Assembly (NCBI GenBank): GCA_900095095.1
Contig: FMBT01000310.1
Coordinates: 124,001-188,000 of the forward strand
DNA: 64,000 nt
Direction: 5' to 3'
From: Fragilariopsis cylindrus CCMP1102
Taxonomy: Eukaryota; Bacillariophyta; Bacillariophyceae; Bacillariales; Bacillariaceae
Under the pieces are notes generated by a model. It was not told the origin of the DNA. It made no database searches and worked only from the letters and a program-made list of their open reading frames with translations. Positions 11,478 to 22,290 of this stretch are shown here, piece after piece. Each line of letters starts with the position of its first letter. The stretch's first letter is position 1. Made by a program: the position numbers and the translations under genes.

Positions 11478-14198
11478 TTATTTGTCCGAATTTGATATCA
11501 TTTGATTCATTTTACGTGCCAACTCAAGTTCCTTCAAAAGATTCGCGTTTGTTAACTCAATAGCTTCCTTCTCCTTTAGTAGCTGATCGAAATGCTGCTT
11601 TTTATTATATGCTTGCTCTTTGTACTTGCTTTGCATTTTCACCATTTCACTCTTCAGTGTCTTAATCTCAACCCCTTGCTTAGAATTCTCGTTCTCGAGA
11701 TTACCAATCAAAGCCTGGGTTTCGTCCTCATTCTCAGAAGACTTTTTAAAAATACCTCGCCAACTGGGTCCATTCCCGTTCGCAGTAGCTTTCTTTTGAA
11801 CTGCTGCGGCAAGGAAGAGAGCCTGTGGTTCCACTTGAGCTGTATCAGCGCTACCACTAGACGAGGAGCTTGGATTCGATTCTTTCGCCTTGTTTTCCCA
11901 ACGCTCTGCCTTTTCTTTCCATTTAGAAGCTTTGTCACACCATTCGCCTGATTTTTTCTGCCACTCCATTGTTTTGCGTTTATGATTGTCGACTTCTTTT
12001 TTCTGATCAGTTATTTCTGCTTTTAAGGAACTCACGCAAACGATCATTTCCTTGCTAGCAAGTTTCATGTCATTGACTTCATTTTGGAGTTCAATTTTTT
12101 TCATCTGCGCGTCTTCAAAATCCGTCCTGCTTAATTCGGCATTCGTTTTGAGAGTCGAAATTTCCTGAAGAAGCGTAGACGAGCTATCGGGGGCGTTATT
12201 TCGTTCCTGTTGCTCGTCAGTCAATTGAGTTACTTCCGTCTGAAGTTCAGCGATAGTATTATCTTTGATTTTAAATTTCATGGTAGAATCCAACTGTTCA
12301 CTTTTCAATCGCCCATTTAGAGCACCATTTTTATCTTCGAGTGTCTTCAAACGATCATTCATTTTTTCTTCGCTTTCTCGTCGCTCATCATCCCAGATCC
12401 TTTGTTTTTTGTTTTCTCTGTCCTGTTGGTTAATAAAATCTTTTTCTTTCTGTTTCTGTTCTACCAGATGTTGCCTTCGCTTTACTTCAAATTCATTCAT
12501 TTGTTCTTCCAATATTCTTCGTTTTTCGTCCATATTTTTATCTTTTTGTTCGTACAGACGTTTCGTGGCTTCATTCATCGCCTCCCGTAGATTCTCTCCG
12601 TTCTTGTCCCCATTGTTATTACCCGACCTAGAATCCCGTTCGGCGGCATTCCTGTACGCAGCCACTTGCTCTTCAAATGTTTTAATTTCCTTTTCTAATT
12701 TGTTTATTTGATCATCTGCATACAATACATCCGCCTCTAGGTGCGTCGTACTTTCAACGGAAATTAGCAATTCCTCCTCGAGGGTGGAAATCTTTCCATC
12801 CCGATCGGCTAATGATTCTTTGAAACGATCGAGTTCAGCTTTCAGAGTCCGAGCCTCATCAACGGCCTTTGCATGATCAATATTTGCCCTTGCTAAATCC
12901 CTCGAGGTGTTGGAGAGTTCTGTTAATTCCTTTCGTTGTTGGTTCTTTATTATCTCGATTTCATCCAACGCTTTGGAAAGTTCCGTTTGCAAAACTACTG
13001 TTGCTCGTTCGTTCGTCTCGACTTTCTTCTTCAAAGAGACGACCTCTGCATGACTATCCTCCAATTCTTTTTGACACTTGCCTAGTTCCGCAACCGCATC
13101 ATTCCATTCTTTCTTATAACGATCACATTTGCCTAGGAGCTCATGAATTTTTTCGAGTTTTGTCTTTTTGACATTTTCTAAACGACCTGACCATGAATTG
13201 AGACTCTCGCTGATACCAATAGATTTCGTTTTATCTGTGACGTTGTTATCGTTTCTAGTAGAAGTTGATGTTTTACTGTGAAATTGTTGATTCGGATCCA
13301 ATCCATCATTCTTTTGAATTTTATTCTCCTCCGTTCGTTCTCCTTGTTCATGATAATGATCACCCCGTGCATTCTGTCGCGGGTGCGATTGCGATGAGGA
13401 TCGTCGACGATGGTGATTCTGCTGCGACCGCTGCTGAGAAAACCCTCTTTGGCGATGTGGATGTCGTATTATTTCTTTTTGCGGATCGTCTTCTTTTGTC
13501 AACATCCTCGACGACTGTGCTCGTCTTCCACGAGGTCTATTTCTCTTTCCTTCTATACTATCCCTGGACGTAGATGGATTGGAAAGCAGAGAATTATTTG
13601 TTTGGTTCTTGTCATCATTATTATTTATAACGGAATCCCCACCGTACTGTAATAATTCTTCAATCACGCTGGCACTTCTGACAGGTCGTTCATCGCTTGG
13701 ATTACTCTTTTGATTATTATCATCATCTTCCTGGGATGTCTTTCGCCGACTATTTTGGCGATGATGACTGTGACGGCGATGTTCGCCACCGTCCACGTTA
13801 TTCAATGACTTATTCAATGACAAATTGTCGATCGATGGCAATGAAAGAGTCCTCGACGACCTGTGTTGTTGACGACTATCCTTATTTCTACGTGGTCTCG
13901 GTGATTGTTTTTCATTTTCTGTTTCCAACGACAGTCGTCTGCTGCTGCTGGGACGTTTATGCGATTTATTTACACTTCTACGATTCTCATCCTTCTCCTC
14001 ATCGTCTTCTCCGTTGGAATTGATATTTCTTCTACTAGACCCACTACTCCTATTACTTGACGTTCGGGAAGGTAAGGATTGTCGAATGGTATCTCGTTTG
14101 CTTAATGCGGCGTGAATATCCTCTAAGTTGTCATCAAAATTTTCTTGCCGTTCGAGTCTCGCGATGACGTTTAGGTCGCTGTTATCGTCGGAGGACAT
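11478..14198 (-). CDS. large coiled-coil protein with basic Ser-rich N-terminus
   Basis: The frame from the ATG at 14198 (MSSDDNSDLNVIARLERQEN) gives 906 residues. Residues 1-340 are low-complexity, rich in Arg, Ser, Asn and His, with many RR and SRR sites that look like kinase targets. From about residue 340 to the end the protein is nearly continuous coiled coil (TKLEKIHELLGKCDRYKKEW, DRDGKISTLEEELLISVE, KKSGEWCDKASKWKEKAERW). No motor, GTPase or SMC head is present, so it is a structural protein, perhaps centrosomal or Golgi-associated; that is only a guess. The open frame reaches 15 codons further upstream without an ATG. It converges on the coiled-coil gene at 8273-10597. Confidence 0.7.
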   Translation of the reverse strand: MSSDDNSDLNVIARLERQENFDDNLEDIHAALSKRDTIRQSLPSRTSSNRSSGSSRRNINSNGEDDEEKDENRRSVNKSHKRPSSSRRLSLETENEKQSPRPRRNKDSRQQHRSSRTLSLPSIDNLSLNKSLNNVDGGEHRRHSHHRQNSRRKTSQEDDDNNQKSNPSDERPVRSASVIEELLQYGGDSVINNNDDKNQTNNSLLSNPSTSRDSIEGKRNRPRGRRAQSSRMLTKEDDPQKEIIRHPHRQRGFSQQRSQQNHHRRRSSSQSHPRQNARGDHYHEQGERTEENKIQKNDGLDPNQQFHSKTSTSTRNDNNVTDKTKSIGISESLNSWSGRLENVKKTKLEKIHELLGKCDRYKKEWNDAVAELGKCQKELEDSHAEVVSLKKKVETNERATVVLQTELSKALDEIEIIKNQQRKELTELSNTSRDLARANIDHAKAVDEARTLKAELDRFKESLADRDGKISTLEEELLISVESTTHLEADVLYADDQINKLEKEIKTFEEQVAAYRNAAERDSRSGNNNGDKNGENLREAMNEATKRLYEQKDKNMDEKRRILEEQMNEFEVKRRQHLVEQKQKEKDFINQQDRENKKQRIWDDERRESEEKMNDRLKTLEDKNGALNGRLKSEQLDSTMKFKIKDNTIAELQTEVTQLTDEQQERNNAPDSSSTLLQEISTLKTNAELSRTDFEDAQMKKIELQNEVNDMKLASKEMIVCVSSLKAEITDQKKEVDNHKRKTMEWQKKSGEWCDKASKWKEKAERWENKAKESNPSSSSSGSADTAQVEPQALFLAAAVQKKATANGNGPSWRGIFKKSSENEDETQALIGNLENENSKQGVEIKTLKSEMVKMQSKYKEQAYNKKQHFDQLLKEKEAIELTNANLLKELELARKMNQMISNSDK

Positions 14199-15573
14199 GT
14201 CGTCTGGTAGCGAATATTTCTGAAAATAGTGCAAGGGCTTCAAATGATCTAGTATATCACCAGCTGGATATATGCACCATTCTTATTTCTCGCATTTAAT
14301 CCTAGGCGACTCTTTATCTTTAGATAATCTCTAATTAGTGCCAAGAAGGAAAGAGTTGCACTTTTAAATACTAATTTTACGATGAACACTTTTAACTAAA
14401 CTTGTGATTGATTCTTGCTTTATGCCATAAGGTATTGAATACATATTGAATATATATATTAATAGATGTTGTTCCTTTTGTTTTTTGTTGTCTCTTTGTC
14501 GACTGTCGATTTTTGTCGAGCATATTACAACTAAAAATTCATCTAATGTCGTGAAATGTATTAAGGGGTTGGGGCTTGGTTGATTTAAAGGGGGGTGAGT
14601 GTTTTCGTACTACTTTCAACTTGCATACCCCCAACATGGTAGAGGGATGTAGAACTTATTTAATGGGAACAATCCTACTCCTTGAAGAAAAGCATATCAT
14701 TATGGATGCAAATTTATTAACTGGTACTCCACCAACTGACAGGGAATGACAATGGAGGGAGGCAATGATGGTGACGTAATTAAAAGATCTGTTTTTCGAA
14801 CTGTCAAGATTATAGTATGTCAATTTACCCACCCAGGACTAACTAGACCACCCTATATCTAGCACAACATATTCCATCCATAAGTGCTTGTGCTAAGTGA
14901 AATATTTCCAAGTGTTTGCTTTGGACGATGTAATAGCGATGGCAACAATATTTTCTTCCAAGGACAATAAATGAATGATGATTATGCTGGTGATGATAAG
15001 GTACTAACAAAAGAGGTCCTTTTCACCTCTCAACTGATATCAAATGGTGGTCTACAATATTTAAAAAAGCAATGTATGTTGATACCAATACCAACAGCAG
15101 CAGCAGCAGCACCAGCAGCAGCAGCACCAGCATCAACAGCAACCACAGCAACAACAGCAACAGCAACTAAAAAGATACAGGTACCTCAGGAGAAGAAAAA
15201 TATAAACAAGGTATTGCTTGACAATGATGATGTCAACATGGGCAGAAATCCATAAAAAGCTATCAGGAAACAATCTACATTGCTACCGTTATGCTTGCGG
15301 TATATCACTCCGTCCATTCTACTAATATTTCACACGCACGCACACACACACACACACACACATTATTGTAAATAGAAAGGAATAATGTAGATTTTGATTC
15401 TAATTCTTAAATTTAGTAGGTTACAAATGGTCGTATCATTTCCTTTGTCGTAATTATTTTGCGTTGAGTTGTTTATTAACTTGTTGGTTTTTTTTGAGGA
15501 ACTATCAAATATATAAATTTCAATGGTACGCTACGACCGAGACATAGACTAACAATCACTGCACGAGTGACCA

Positions 15574-15605
<32 letters not shown>

Positions 15606-15629
15606 GAAATGTCAATATCTCTTTTTGAA
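14199..15629. other. long intergenic region with simple repeats
   Basis: No confident gene. It contains a GCA-rich stretch at 15096-15165, a CA repeat at 15337-15362 and an AG repeat at 15572-15600. An open frame at 14971-15255 (94 residues with Ala and Thr runs from the GCA repeat) has no homology I recognise and is not called. Confidence 0.45.
15572..15600. repeat. AG dinucleotide microsatellite
   Basis: Uninterrupted AG/GA repeats of about 29 bases, directly beside the 3' end of the RNase H gene at 15630. Confidence 0.85.
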
Positions 15630-16124
15630 TTAATTTTCAATGTCTCCGTCGCCCTCATCATACAAATCTTGCGACCCATGGTTTTCTTCGTACCTGGCGT
15701 CATTTGCCAACGCATCCGCTCGTACGTTGAATCTACGGTCAATATGTGCGAAAGAAACGGATGTACAGATCTGATCTCCACGGCAATATTTGAGTAGGAG
15801 ATTAGTTACTCGTTTAAATAGTGGTTTCAATCTATGACTATTGATACGGTATGTTCCTTTCAGTTGATTGATCGTTAATTCCGAGTCACCCTCGATATTC
15901 AAATGATCGGCTGTGTACGGACTATTCTGAAAATGTTTCAATCCTGCAATCAATCCAAAATATTCTGCTACATTATTCGTGCATTTTTCCCCGACGTAAT
16001 AATGACCTTCAATGATCATCTTGTCGTTATTAGTGTCAAATATCACATACCCAGAGCCACCGTCTCCAGGATTAGGCTTGCATGATCCGTCGAATCGAAG
16101 GGTAACTTCATCGAAGTGTGGCAT
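15630..16124 (-). CDS. ribonuclease H type 1
   Basis: Ribonuclease H cleaves the RNA strand of RNA-DNA hybrids. The 164-residue protein is almost all catalytic domain. The four acidic catalytic residues are visible in order: Asp in RFDGSCKPNPG, Glu in NNVAEYFGLIAGL, Asp in EGDSELTINQL and Asp in VRADALAN. The glycine-rich NPGDGGSGYVIF after the first motif and the AEY form of the second are like the plant and archaeal RNase HI subgroup. I chose the ATG at 16124 because the open frame upstream has only a TTG. No hybrid-binding domain precedes it and no targeting signal is seen. It is not linked to any reverse transcriptase, so it is a host gene and not an element remnant. Confidence 0.88.
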   Translation of the reverse strand: MPHFDEVTLRFDGSCKPNPGDGGSGYVIFDTNNDKMIIEGHYYVGEKCTNNVAEYFGLIAGLKHFQNSPYTADHLNIEGDSELTINQLKGTYRINSHRLKPLFKRVTNLLLKYCRGDQICTSVSFAHIDRRFNVRADALANDARYEENHGSQDLYDEGDGDIEN

Positions 16125-16593
16125 GGTTTTGTTTTTCGCGTCTTGGTGTGTCAAAAAAAGGTAGTGCCGCCAAGATCAGGGGCAGAGGTATAAAAGAATA
16201 AGAATTAGAATGAGAATGAGTAAAATAAGGGCAGAAATAGGAATCGTCCAAAATTATTATGTGAGGAAACTGTCTCTACAGTCGAACTGGTACAACCTCT
16301 ACGCAAGTCATTTCTTATGGCTAACATGCAACGGCCGACAAACGCCTTTTCGCTTTTCGATTTTAAAAAGGGGGTAGGTGTTTTTTTCTTGTAGTCATAA
16401 TCAGAAAGAGGGGCGAAATAAGCAAGATCGACATTGAACATGCATTGTCAAATGTGGTTATTATTCGACACAACACAAAACAATAATAGCAACATACTTG
16501 AAGTAATAATAGAAATGAAATGAAACATGCAACGAACAGCATTAATGACACATTGATAACACACCATATAACTAACAAGTACTTGCAGCAAAT
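16125..16593. promoter_or_regulatory. divergent upstream region of RNase H and the WD40 gene
   Basis: AT-rich stretch of 469 bases between two divergent genes. No coding segment was found. The sequence ACTTGCAGCAAATATG just before the WD40 start resembles a splice acceptor, so an extra non-coding first exon is possible. Confidence 0.3.
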
Positions 16594-18123
16594 ATGTTTT
16601 CAAATCAAATTGCTGAACTGTCCATAAATCGTCCAGTTGCAGCCGTTGAGGCTGTTCGAGGAGATAAAGTAAATTCTAAATTCATCGTCGGTACGAGTTC
16701 AGTGCGAGCTAGTGAAGATAATCATTTGAAGTTACTGAGATTTCATTCCGATGCCAATCATCTTGGTATAGATGCAACACTGGCACACCCGACAGGTCCC
16801 GTAGAACATATCCGAACAAGTCCATCCGATCCATCGTACGTCTTGACAACTGCTGAAAATATAAATATTAATGAATCAACTTCCGGCGCTGCTGCTGCTG
16901 CTGCTTGTGCCACATTATGGAAGATACCATCCGATGTTATCGATCGAACGCCAACAGATGGTGACGACGGTGGTAGCGACGACGATGATGATGACGATGA
17001 ATATTATAATCAGGATCGTAGTCGTTCCAACAACAACAACGATGAGACCATCGATAGCGATAATGTAGTCGACATGGAGGAACGAGCAACGCTACAGGCA
17101 TCATCTAGTAGTAGCAGTAGAGCGAAGGTCGTAGACATTGCTTGGAGAGGTAATGCTTGGGACGAAGAACCGTCAACAACATCCACAATGGGAGACGTTG
17201 TCACATTATGCTCCGACGGAACTTTAACTCAATGGGATGTGTCCTTTGGTAGTGCCGAGTCGACACGGCGTTGTGTTATGGATGTGAATAATAACAACGA
17301 ATCAATATCAACATCATCATCGTCTCGATGGAATCTCCCCCCACGTATGTCTTGGGATCCTCACCATGCTGATATTATAGCGTACTCAACTGGGGATACA
17401 GTACATTTAGTCGATTGGAGAGAAGCTCCTACTAATGAATCATCGTCGTCAATAATTTCCGAAAACAACAACAGTAACTACCTCAATGGTTATCCTTATC
17501 ATCGATATGGTATCACAGATTTAGATTACAATCCTAATAAACCAAATATCATCGTTACGAGTGGTAAGGATGGACTATTAAAATTTTGGGACCTACGTAA
17601 AACTGGTAGTGGCTACTACGATATGAGCGGTAGTGATATGGGTGATGGTGATGTTGGTGGTGGTTGCACCAAAAAGAAGAAACAACGACCAATTTTAGTA
17701 GCACGAGGAGGACATCGCCATTGGACTACATGTGTTTCGTACAACCCCTTTCACGATCAACTTGTTTTAAGTGCGGGGTCTGATTCATTAGTTAATTTAT
17801 GGAGGATGTCTACTATTTCGAGTGCACCGTTGTTAACATTCGATGACGAACAGCAACTAAATAGTAGTAATAATAATGCTCGTCACGGTAACAGCATAAC
17901 GTCATTGACAGAAGGTAATACGACGAATAATGATCCGCAACAACAACAATCAATACAACCCGAGGGACCAAACGTACGAGTTTCACGATACGAACACCTG
18001 GATTCTGTCAACGCAATTGCATGGGGTGCCGCTGATGCATGGATATATATGAGTGCATCCTTTGATGGAAAGGTTGTATTGAATCACGTTCCGAGCAAGG
18101 AAAAATATAAGATTCTGTTATAG
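16594..18123 (+). CDS. EIPR1: WD40 protein, EIPR1/TSSC1-like
   Basis: A single frame of 509 residues folds as a seven-bladed WD40 propeller. The N-terminus (VEAVRGDKVNSKFIVGTSSV, DNHLKLLRFHSDAN, HPTGPVEHIRTSPSDPSYVL) follows the TSSC1/EIPR1 pattern, as do the late repeats (YGITDLDYNPNKPNIIVTSG, KDGLLKFWDLR, HWTTCVSYNPFHDQLVLSAG, SDSLVNLWRM and EHLDSVNAIAWGAADAWIYM). EIPR1 works with the EARP and GARP tethering complexes in endosome recycling and dense-core vesicle traffic in animals. Long Asn, Asp and Ser inserts separate the blades, so the protein is longer than the animal form (about 390 residues). The frame is whole and the ATG at 16594 is the first. Confidence 0.85.
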   Translation: MFSNQIAELSINRPVAAVEAVRGDKVNSKFIVGTSSVRASEDNHLKLLRFHSDANHLGIDATLAHPTGPVEHIRTSPSDPSYVLTTAENININESTSGAAAAAACATLWKIPSDVIDRTPTDGDDGGSDDDDDDDEYYNQDRSRSNNNNDETIDSDNVVDMEERATLQASSSSSSRAKVVDIAWRGNAWDEEPSTTSTMGDVVTLCSDGTLTQWDVSFGSAESTRRCVMDVNNNNESISTSSSSRWNLPPRMSWDPHHADIIAYSTGDTVHLVDWREAPTNESSSSIISENNNSNYLNGYPYHRYGITDLDYNPNKPNIIVTSGKDGLLKFWDLRKTGSGYYDMSGSDMGDGDVGGGCTKKKKQRPILVARGGHRHWTTCVSYNPFHDQLVLSAGSDSLVNLWRMSTISSAPLLTFDDEQQLNSSNNNARHGNSITSLTEGNTTNNDPQQQQSIQPEGPNVRVSRYEHLDSVNAIAWGAADAWIYMSASFDGKVVLNHVPSKEKYKILL

Positions 18124-18391
18124 TCTAGTAGTAATAATAATATCAATCCTAATAATAATTCTGAAGTTGCGAGAGTTAGCAACAACAACAAGTAATACAT
18201 ATAATAATATATGTACTATTAATCTACTGGTAGATTGTATAGTATGCAACAAGTTTCGATTGATCGAATGTCAACGATATATATTATGTATATATATGAA
18301 GGTGTTCAATACGTTACAAATTAATATCATTCTACCGGGTCGCATAGTTTCTTGTTTGTTTTCCCTATTTTATCTTGATTTGTTTTACTAG

Positions 18392-19232
18392 CTATCGAAT
18401 TTTCATTTGACCCATTATTGCATGTACGTCCTCAAGTAATCGTAACGCTGTCGTTTTCGTCGATGGTTGTTGTAGCTCGTCATCATCCTCATCTGATGAT
18501 TCTGATTCATTATTGTTATTATTATTATTACTATCATCTTTCAGATTAATAGCAGAATTCAAATACGATTCAGCTTCCTCTAAACATTGTATACCAATTT
18601 TTGGATTATCTGCACCAATTGATGAACCTTTTCGTAATGAAAGTAATGCTAAATTAACATATGCTGTTCCCATATTATCTGGACGGTATTCAATTGCTAA
18701 TTCAAAATGATGTTTTGCTAATTCCAAATTGGAATTATCTTTTGCATACACAGCACCAATATTACATGAACTTCTGCATACATTGATGGGACACATCACA
18801 TCCCTCTGCTGCTTTTATAAAGAATTGATATTCTTTTAATGCAGATTCGTGATCCCCCGATCGTTGTAAAACAACAGCACGTTGAAATATCACAGATAAT
18901 GGTTCTTCATTATCTAATACAAAATGTCGTGAATCATTACTATTTCCCATATTATTATTATTACTACTTTTGTCATCATTAGCACTACTATCATTGTCGT
19001 TATCGTTATCATCAATGTTGGCACTTTTCATAAGCAGAAGAAAGTTATTGTTATACACTGTCCTCGTCCTACTTGTAGTTGTAGTGCCGGTTGTACTACT
19101 GATTATCTTATGTTCAATATTGATATTCGATATCTGATGTCCAGCAAATGAGTTGACGAAGGTTATTGACGAAATCCAACAACAGCAACAGCAGCATGAT
19201 GTAATAAGTATACACAATATAGAAAACATCAT
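18392..19232 (-). CDS. TPR protein with N-terminal signal, one frame gap
   Basis: Two overlapping frames form one protein. The first (from ATG 19232) has a hydrophobic signal with six Cys in a row (ITSCCCCCCW) followed by FVNSFAGHQ, a sequence like the plastid-import motif of diatoms. It then has a TPR-like start (VVLQRSGDHESALKEYQFFI). The second gives the rest (AKHHFELAIEYRPDNMGTAY, VNLALLSLRKG). Adding one C to the GGG at 18788-18790 (plus strand) and one A to the TT at 18762-18763 reads VSPSMYAEVHVNIGAVYAKD in one frame, exactly the expected TPR sequence. This points to two single-base consensus losses. TPR repeats bind proteins; the partner is unknown. The likely location is plastid or secretory path. 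Confidence 0.7.
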
Positions 19233-19451
19233 AATTGTTTTTTTAAAACAGTTTACTGTTGACAGAACTATCGTATTGCACTATTTTATTATTACGTAGA
19301 TGTTGATCGCTCGCTTGGTGAGTTATAAACATAATCATTTGACTTGTATTTTTTTTTTTTTTTATTGTTGATAGTTTTTGTCAACGTACGTACGTCGTAC
19401 TACGAAGGCGGATTTTTTACGTTAGAGTTCCGGTTTCTTGGTCTTGATATA
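19233..19451. other. upstream region of the TPR gene and left flank of the transposon
   Basis: Contains a T run at 19350-19362 and a short ACGTACGTACGT palindrome at 19384-19395. No gene was seen. Confidence 0.4.
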
Positions 19452-19569
19452 CTGGAGGACCCGGTCGAAATATTTAATCGTGGAAAAACATTAGTTCCCG
19501 CGCGAACATGGATTATTTTTATTCGCCGAAAAAAGGGGAAATATATAACCCAAAAACAAAATATTTATT

Positions 19570-19665
19570 TTTATTTAGATTTATTTAGAAAAATTTATAT
19601 TTATTTAGATTTATTTAGAAAAATTTAGATTTATTTAGAAAAATTTAGATTTATTTAGAAAAAAT
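19570..19665 (+). repeat. subterminal AT-rich repeat array, left
   Basis: Four or more units of TTTATTTAGAAAAATTTAGA stand in tandem with small changes. The same unit, in the same orientation, occurs at the other end of the element. Such arrays are often transposase-binding sites in DNA transposons; that role is inferred. Confidence 0.75.
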
Positions 19666-20007
19666 CGAACCATACTATTGAAAAGTTTTTCGCGCCCTCC
19701 AAATTTTTAATCCCATAAAAAAGACGTTAAATAAAACGGTCGACAAACTAATGACAAAGCACGATGCATCGTGTGTTTGACTGATTCGAATAGAATTTTA
19801 GTACGAGTATAACGGGTCTAACGTTCGGAGTCGACTCATTCTTGAGAGAGGTCTTAAATTCATTCCTGCTTAGAACTAACTATAGTATAACGTACTAGTT
19901 TTCGTCATTTTTTTTTAACACGAGCTAACACGACAAAAGCTTAGAATCACTATTACTGTACAGAAAAATTGCTTTCAAAGGAAAAGCTCACTCTTTTTTT
20001 GTTGACA

Positions 20008-21796
20008 ATGGCTCAAACAGCAAGCAAGAAAAAGAAACAAAAGGCTATCGACGAATATAACAAACAGTCTCTTTTAATACAGAGATTAGTCTGGTTGTAC
20101 TATTTAGGTGAACGGACACATAACGCGGAAGGATTGAATCCAGGAGGGGTTGTAGGTGGAACAACTGACTACGCAATTGCAGGTAACATAAAGCAATATT
20201 TAGAACCCAGAAATTTTGGTTACAGCGCCAAGGTAAGTTGTTGTTTCATAGCCTTGTTGTTTTATTTGAATGATACAGATTCTTTTCGTTCCTCTCGCTC
20301 ATTGTCTTGTTCTTGTTTCTGTAGAAAGCTTGCCAGATTGCTTTAGATTTACATGCGGAGGGAGAAACAATCTTAGAAGTACCAGACCTCGAAGATAAAA
20401 ACACAGCTCTACAACAACAAAGAACCCCAGCACCAGACCAAGCACCAGCTGGACGAGATACCATCAGACAAGCTTTTGAAATTGAAATTGAAGGTGAAGA
20501 AGTCGAAGAAGAAGAAGAAGAAGAAGAATTTATCTACCAAACACCCCAAAAGAAACAACCCAAGGAAGCCACAATGCCGACTGTCGATGATATTACAACT
20601 GATTTGGCTAAAGCAAATCTTGGATCTATCAGTAAAATTAGCATGCCAGTTGTTTGGGGTCATTATGAGTACAACACATATACTGATCGTAGGGAAATTA
20701 TGGTCTACAAGTATCGATTTCTCACTCACAATTTTGTAGTGGCTGATGACATTGATAAGCTTTGGTTGAATGCTCGTACACTCCAAGTTCGAATTGCAAG
20801 TCCACCATGGTGGGAAAACCCGGAGAATCAAGCTATGTTTGAAACCAAAGACCAAGTTGCTGTTATGGTAGATGATGCTGGAGAGGCAAAGTCAGTCAAC
20901 GTCAAAGTCCCCCTTTACGACCTCCAGCACAAGTTGATTGGATCTATGATGACTAATAATGAGAAGCGAAAAGACGTCGTAACTGGTCGTATCTATGATA
21001 CTGGTATCTTCAAATTTAGTACTGACATGGATATGACTGCAGATGAGAGTCATGTCGAATTGTATCCTCTCACTATCAAGGGTGTAACAGGCCAGTTTAT
21101 TTCAGTTCGTGTACAAGTTGATGTCAAACCCCTTCCGAGTGCTAAGAAGAAACCATTGAAAGCTAAACAAACAGCACAACATGCTACCGTCGGTACAGGT
21201 AAGTTGAATTGCATTCGTGTGTGTGTGTGTTTGCATTTTCAAACATACCTGTAGCCTCATCAAAACAGCAATGTGTGACTAAAACAAAGAAAATATACTG
21301 TCTCACTGAAAAATTTTGTCCACTCACTTTTATTACTTCTTCATTCACAGGTAAGTCAATTGATCCAGATGGTGTGAAAGTAGGGGAAGATGGTTATGAT
21401 GATGTTGAATATGCTCGTTTCTGTCGTCTGTACAACAGTTATGATACGATTCCCCCAGCCAAGGAGAAATTGAAGCACTTTCGTGGTGTAGAATCGAATC
21501 TCTTCTATTTGGTATCACTTCTATTGGAGAATGATCGCGAACTGCTTGATCAAGGAGATTTTGTTGAGCAAGTCATGTCACAATTCGCGGGTCAACCAGT
21601 ACCGATGATGGCCTATGCCGAATCCGTTATTGCTGAAAGGGCAGTGGCAAGGCGATCACCTCCTATTACTACTGTTTCTACTGTGAATGTTGATGCTATG
21701 GATACAACAAGAGATCATTCAAAACGGAGACGAGAAGAACCAGCAGTGACAAGACAACAAAGCAGAGTAAATGTTGTACTAGAAGGTATTGATTGA
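20008..21796 (+). CDS. second gene of the Harbinger-like element, function unknown
   Basis: Exons 20008-20232, 20325-21198 and 21351-21796 join in frame to 514 residues; all introns are GT-AG. The protein has a basic N-terminus (MAQTASKKKKQKAIDEYNKQ) and a conserved-looking block (ERTHNAEGLNPGGVVG). An acidic run of nine Glu interrupted by one Val follows, then a globular region (VVWGHYEYNTYTDRREIMVY, RFLTHNFVVADDIDKLWLNA), and a late basic patch SKRRREE. It has no Myb/SANT or helix-turn-helix that I can see, unlike the usual second protein of Harbinger elements. A further frame at 21852-21989 (VESASDIDSFSVASF onward) may be a last exon. It could be a DNA-binding or nuclear-import partner of the transposase, or a captured host gene. 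I do not recognise the family. Confidence 0.65.
21235..21314 (+). repeat. 80-base inverted repeat, left arm (inside an intron)
   Basis: The arm starts ATTTTCAAACATACCTGTAG and ends CTGTCTCACTGAAAAAT. It lies wholly inside the second intron (21199-21350) of the element's plus-strand gene. It matches the reverse complement of 22211-22290 at 79 of 80 bases; the only difference is AAAACAAAG against AAAGCAAAG. Confidence 0.95.
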
Positions 21797-22210
21797 GAAC
21801 TAACGTCATTCTTGCTTTTTATCTGTCTATAGGGGTTTGAAATGTGGAATCTGCATCCGATATTGATTCTTTCTCTGTTGCAAGTTTCGATTCTAATGAT
21901 GATACAATTGTATCATCAGGTATAGATCCGTTGTTGGCATTACAAGAAGGTTTAGATGAGATTGAAAGGGAGATAAACAACTATATATAAACAAAAGGAA
22001 GGGAAATGGGGATTGGGAATGATAATATTGTAACTTGTTTTAATAAAGAAATCCCTAGGGGAGTTACTTGTAATATTAATCATAGAAAAAAATGGAATAG
22101 AAATCGTATATAAGCTCTAAATTAGATCGATTTTATATTTCACATTTTTTGCACCTCTATAACATCTTAAGTAGTAGTATTAGTACAAAATAGTAGTATG
22201 AATAGAGATG

Positions 22211-22290
22211 ATTTTTCAGTGAGACAGTATATTTTCTTTGCTTTAGTCACACATTGCTGTTTTGATGAGGCTACAGGTATGTTTGAAAAT
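22211..22290 (-). repeat. 80-base inverted repeat, right arm
   Basis: Reverse-complement copy of 21235-21314 with one mismatch, 896 bases away. It lies between the 3' end of the element's plus-strand gene and the 3' end of the transposase gene. A plus-strand transcript reading to this point could fold on itself. Confidence 0.95.

Noticed and set aside
12265-12711. Ser/Phe-rich membrane-like protein
   Set aside because: It is the antisense of the coiled-coil gene, where Lys and Glu codons give Phe, Leu and Ser on the other strand.
15630-16124. RNase H as a retroelement remnant
   Set aside because: The frame is complete with all four catalytic residues and there is no reverse transcriptase, integrase or LTR nearby; it is a stand-alone host gene.
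18745-18800. A spliceosomal intron joining the two TPR frames
   Set aside because: No GT-AG pair fits, and adding one C and one A restores the exact TPR sequence, which is the simpler reading.
20008-21796. SWIB or SMARCD-type chromatin protein in the transposon
   Set aside because: A first impression from the N-terminal LNPGG-like stretch, but no SWIB domain or its conserved helices could be found. I left the function open.
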